From contig DAOWHI010000091.1 of assembly GCA_030641505.1 (NCBI GenBank), positions 1-7,952 on the forward strand: 7,952 nt of DNA, written 5' to 3'. The DNA is from Gemmatimonadota bacterium (GTDB lineage: Bacteria > Gemmatimonadota > Gemmatimonadetes > JACCXV01 > JAHWKZ01). The notes beneath the pieces were generated by a model. That model had not been told where the DNA came from. It saw only the letters and a program-made list of their open reading frames with translations, and searched no databases. Below, piece by piece: positions 5,686 to 7,952 of this stretch; position 1 is the stretch's first letter, and each line of letters starts with the position of its first letter. A program made the position numbers and the translations under genes.

Positions 5686-7002
5686 ATGAGCGTATTGATA
5701 GAGAGCGAAACCGAGATCCGTTACGAGGTCGAAGAACTCGCCCACTGGAGGCGTCGGATGGCGATCCAAGTGCCGGTCCACGCCGCCAAGCGGGTCCACG
5801 AGCATACCGTACATGAGTTCGCCAAACGCGCGCGACTCAAAGGTTTTCGACGCGGCAAGGCGCCTACCCAGATGATCGAGCGTCAGTACGGGCCCGAGAT
5901 CGATCAAGAGGTGCTCAAGCAATTGGTTCAGGAAGGGTTCGAACAAGCCATCGCCCGCTCCGGACTCGAGCCGATCGTGGCCCCTCGATTCGAAGGTGTC
6001 GAGCGCACTGAGGAAGGCGGGCTTCAGTTCGCCGCCGAGTTCGACATCCGCCCCGAGATCGAGCTTGGTCGGGCGACCGGGTTTATCATCGAACGCAGCA
6101 CTCGAGAAGTGAGCGAGGCGGACGTCGACGCGGTGATCGAGCGATTGCGTCACGAGCGCGCCGACTGGCGATCCGTTGACCGACCAGCCGAAGCCGCGGA
6201 CCGCGTGGTCTTCGATTCGACTCCTATTGGCAACGACGGTACCACCCTGGCTACCGAGCGGCAGGAAGACCAAATAGCGGAGCTCGGTGCCGACGGGCTC
6301 ATACCTGAGTTTGAGACCGGTCTGACGGGATTGGAGCCGGGTACCGAGGAGACGATCGAGGTCAGGTTCCCCGACGACCATCCCAACGAAATCATGCGCG
6401 GGACTCAACGATCATACCGGATCCACGTCAAAGAGGTTCGTGAGCGACTGCTACCAGAACTCGACGATGACTTCGCCCGCTCGTTGGGCGAGTTCAACTC
6501 GCTGGGGGAGGCCCACGACAAGATCCGCGCCAACCTCGAGGCCGAGATGGCAACGCAGTCCCTACGCGAAGTGAACGAGGCTCTGATCGACGAGATCATC
6601 GACGCCAACCCGATCGACCTGCCCGAGAGCATGGTCGATCAGTACCTGGCGAACATGATTGGCGATCAACGACAGTTGCTGGCGGACGGCGCCGAGCCTG
6701 AGCGATTGGCCGAGGTAAGAGACGTACTCAAGCCAGGGGCCGAGCGCGCGCTTCGTCGATACTATATCTTGAACTCCATCGCTGACCGCGAGGGCCTCCG
6801 GGCGACCGATGCCGATGTCGACGGAGCGATCGCCGACCGAGTTGACCCATCCAATAGTTCATTGGCGGAGACCCGCCGGCGGCTCGAGCGCTCCGGCGAA
6901 CTCGATGATCTTCGATTTCATTTGACTATGGAGCGGGTGTTCGCTTGGTTACGCGAGCGCTCGGACATAACCCCGGAGCTACCCGAGCCGACTTCTGAAT
7001 AG
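5686..7002 (+). CDS. tig: Trigger factor, ribosome-associated chaperone and peptidyl-prolyl isomerase
   Basis: Trigger factor docks at the ribosome exit tunnel and shields nascent chains. The 438 residues are near the usual length. The N-terminal ribosome-binding domain (1 to about 115) holds the signature GFRRGKAP (53-60). The FKBP-like isomerase domain spans about 150-250, with F..GL.GL-type features around 209-216 and PDDHPNE at 229-235. The helical C-terminal domain (about 255-430) is rich in charged residues and makes the chaperone arms. The ATG at 5686 gives the family N terminus. The only ribosome-site candidate, GAGAAG (5678-5683), is just 2 bases from the ATG, which is poor spacing. 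The tRNA-Leu 3' end is 11 bases upstream, so a transcript shared with the tRNA would leave an 11-base leader after processing. clpP follows after 30 bases. Confidence 0.96.
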   Translation: MSVLIESETEIRYEVEELAHWRRRMAIQVPVHAAKRVHEHTVHEFAKRARLKGFRRGKAPTQMIERQYGPEIDQEVLKQLVQEGFEQAIARSGLEPIVAPRFEGVERTEEGGLQFAAEFDIRPEIELGRATGFIIERSTREVSEADVDAVIERLRHERADWRSVDRPAEAADRVVFDSTPIGNDGTTLATERQEDQIAELGADGLIPEFETGLTGLEPGTEETIEVRFPDDHPNEIMRGTQRSYRIHVKEVRERLLPELDDDFARSLGEFNSLGEAHDKIRANLEAEMATQSLREVNEALIDEIIDANPIDLPESMVDQYLANMIGDQRQLLADGAEPERLAEVRDVLKPGAERALRRYYILNSIADREGLRATDADVDGAIADRVDPSNSSLAETRRRLERSGELDDLRFHLTMERVFAWLRERSDITPELPEPTSE

Positions 7003-7032
7003 TCGGCACAAATCACGATAAGGAGATCGCCG

Positions 7033-7686
7033 ATGCCACTAATCCCGATTGTCGTTGAGCGGACCGGCCGCGGAGAGCGCTCGTATGACATCTACTCACG
7101 GTTGCTCAAGGACCGCATCGTCTTTCTGGGCACGCCGATCAACGACGAGATCGCGAACCTGGTCATCGCCCAGTTGCTGTTCTTGCAGGCCGAGGCTCCT
7201 GACAAAGACATCAACATGTACATCAACAGTCCGGGCGGGGTGGCGTCGGCGGCGCTCGCTATCTACGACACGATGCAGTACCTGGAAAACGACGTGTCGA
7301 CGATGTGCATGGGCATGTCAGCTTCGGCAGCAGCTCTGTTGCTGGCTGCGGGGGCGCCGGGCAAGCGATTCGCACTGCCCCACTCGCGAGTCATGATCCA
7401 TCAACCCCTGGGGGGTGCCCAAGGCCAAGCCACCGACATCGAGATCCAGGCTCGCGAGATCCTTCACCTGAAGCAGAAGGTGAACGAGATCCTCGCCACC
7501 CACACCGGCCAGGACGTGGAGCGGATCCAAGCCGACACCGACCGAAACTTCTGGATGGGTGCCGAGGAAGCCCGAGATTATGGCATGGTTGATGCTGTAC
7601 TGTTGAACCAAGATCAGCAGCGTGACGGGGACGGAAAACCAGCCAAGTCAAAGAAAGACTCCGGCTCCAACGGCGACGGCGAGTAG
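7033..7686 (+). CDS. clpP: ATP-dependent Clp protease proteolytic subunit ClpP, Asn in place of catalytic Asp
   Basis: The serine peptidase subunit of ClpXP/ClpAP, forming a double heptameric barrel in the cytosol. The N terminus MPLIPIVVERTGRGERSYDIYSR shows the normal processing and axial-loop region. Ser98 lies in GMSASAAALLLAAG and His123 in MIHQPLGGAQGQ. The third triad position, which is Asp in the usual DTDRD motif, is Asn172 here, in DTDRNFWM (AAC, 7546-7548). After Ser98 the common Met-Gly is Ala-Ala, a form I know from actinobacterial ClpP paralogues. The charged, low-complexity tail (about 194-217) is slightly longer than usual. The ribosome site TAAGGAG (7019-7025) is strong, 7 bases before the ATG. 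It lies between tig and clpX, probably in one operon. The family is certain; whether the subunit is fully active alone is not. Confidence 0.97.
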   Translation: MPLIPIVVERTGRGERSYDIYSRLLKDRIVFLGTPINDEIANLVIAQLLFLQAEAPDKDINMYINSPGGVASAALAIYDTMQYLENDVSTMCMGMSASAAALLLAAGAPGKRFALPHSRVMIHQPLGGAQGQATDIEIQAREILHLKQKVNEILATHTGQDVERIQADTDRNFWMGAEEARDYGMVDAVLLNQDQQRDGDGKPAKSKKDSGSNGDGE

Positions 7687-7701
7687 GGGGCGGAAAACCG
7701 C

Positions 7702-7952
7702 ATGTCTAGCGGCTATGACGATCGAGGCGGACGCGACCGAGATGAACTGCGTTGCTCTTTTTGCGGAAAGAGCAAGGAGCATGTGCAGAAGTTCATTTCC
7801 GGCCCATCCGTCTACATCTGCAATGAGTGCATCAAGCTCTGCAATGAAATCCTCCAGGAAGAGGCGCTCCAAGACCAGGCCGCCCCGCTCGAGGAGCTAC
7901 CTACCCCGCAGAGCATCAAGGATTATCTCGATCAGTACGTGATCGGCCAGGA
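7702..7952 (+). CDS. clpX: ClpX, ATPase subunit of ClpXP (5' part only)
   Basis: The AAA+ unfoldase that recognises tagged substrates and feeds them to ClpP. Only the first 83 codons are inside the window. They contain the complete N-terminal zinc-binding dimerisation domain: Cys18 and Cys21 in CSFCGK, then Cys40 and Cys43 in YICNEC. The conserved entry to the AAA+ domain follows, LPTPQSIKDYLDQYVIGQ (66-83). The Walker motifs lie beyond the window. The ATG at 7702 is 15 bases after the clpP stop. The upstream GGGGGCGGA is a poor ribosome site, so coupling to clpP translation is likely. The frame is intact up to the edge. Confidence 0.96.
   Translation, partial: MSSGYDDRGGRDRDELRCSFCGKSKEHVQKFISGPSVYICNECIKLCNEILQEEALQDQAAPLEELPTPQSIKDYLDQYVIGQ

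Noticed and set aside
5623..6408. 261-residue minus-strand frame across the tRNA and tig
   Set aside because: It runs through a well-folded tRNA and antisense to conserved trigger factor, so it is a shadow.

Overview
The window is gene-dense, GC-rich bacterial chromosome with two different kinds of content. Genes abut or overlap, one tRNA carries an encoded CCA end, and DnaK has the Gram-negative-type segment in its nucleotide-binding domain. HtrA plus a tig-clpP-clpX order also fits a Gram-negative-type bacterium. The phylum cannot be fixed from the sequence. Lineages that carry small EutN/aldolase microcompartment loci (for example myxobacteria, planctomycetes, Latescibacteria-like or Gemmatimonadota-like groups) are plausible, but this is inference.

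Left part (about 125-1649, minus strand): a three-gene operon with 4-base start/stop overlaps at both junctions. It encodes two different EutN/CcmL-type (BMC-P) vertex proteins of a bacterial microcompartment, then a deoxyribose-phosphate-aldolase-type enzyme (DeoC). The aldolase has a long N-terminal extension made of an amphipathic helix, of the kind used as an encapsulation signal, and a cysteine cluster. This looks like the edge of a microcompartment (metabolosome) locus. No hexameric shell gene or aldehyde dehydrogenase is visible, so the rest lies left of base 1 or elsewhere in the genome.

Right part (1816-7952, plus strand): a run of protein quality-control genes. dnaK (Hsp70) is divergent from the microcompartment operon. 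Then come htrA (periplasmic serine protease with two PDZ domains), tRNA-Leu(UAG), tig (trigger factor), clpP and the first 83 codons of clpX. grpE and dnaJ are not beside dnaK. The tRNA ends only 11 bases before tig; tig, clpP and clpX are 30 and 15 bases apart and probably form one transcript. Together they cover nascent-chain folding (Tig), Hsp70 folding (DnaK), cytosolic degradation (ClpXP) and envelope quality control (HtrA).

The points most worth a second look are the aldolase-type microcompartment operon and its Cys-rich aldolase leader, an Asn at the usual catalytic Asp position of ClpP, a strong nested inverted repeat between dnaK and htrA, and two mutually exclusive hairpins in the probable dnaK leader.
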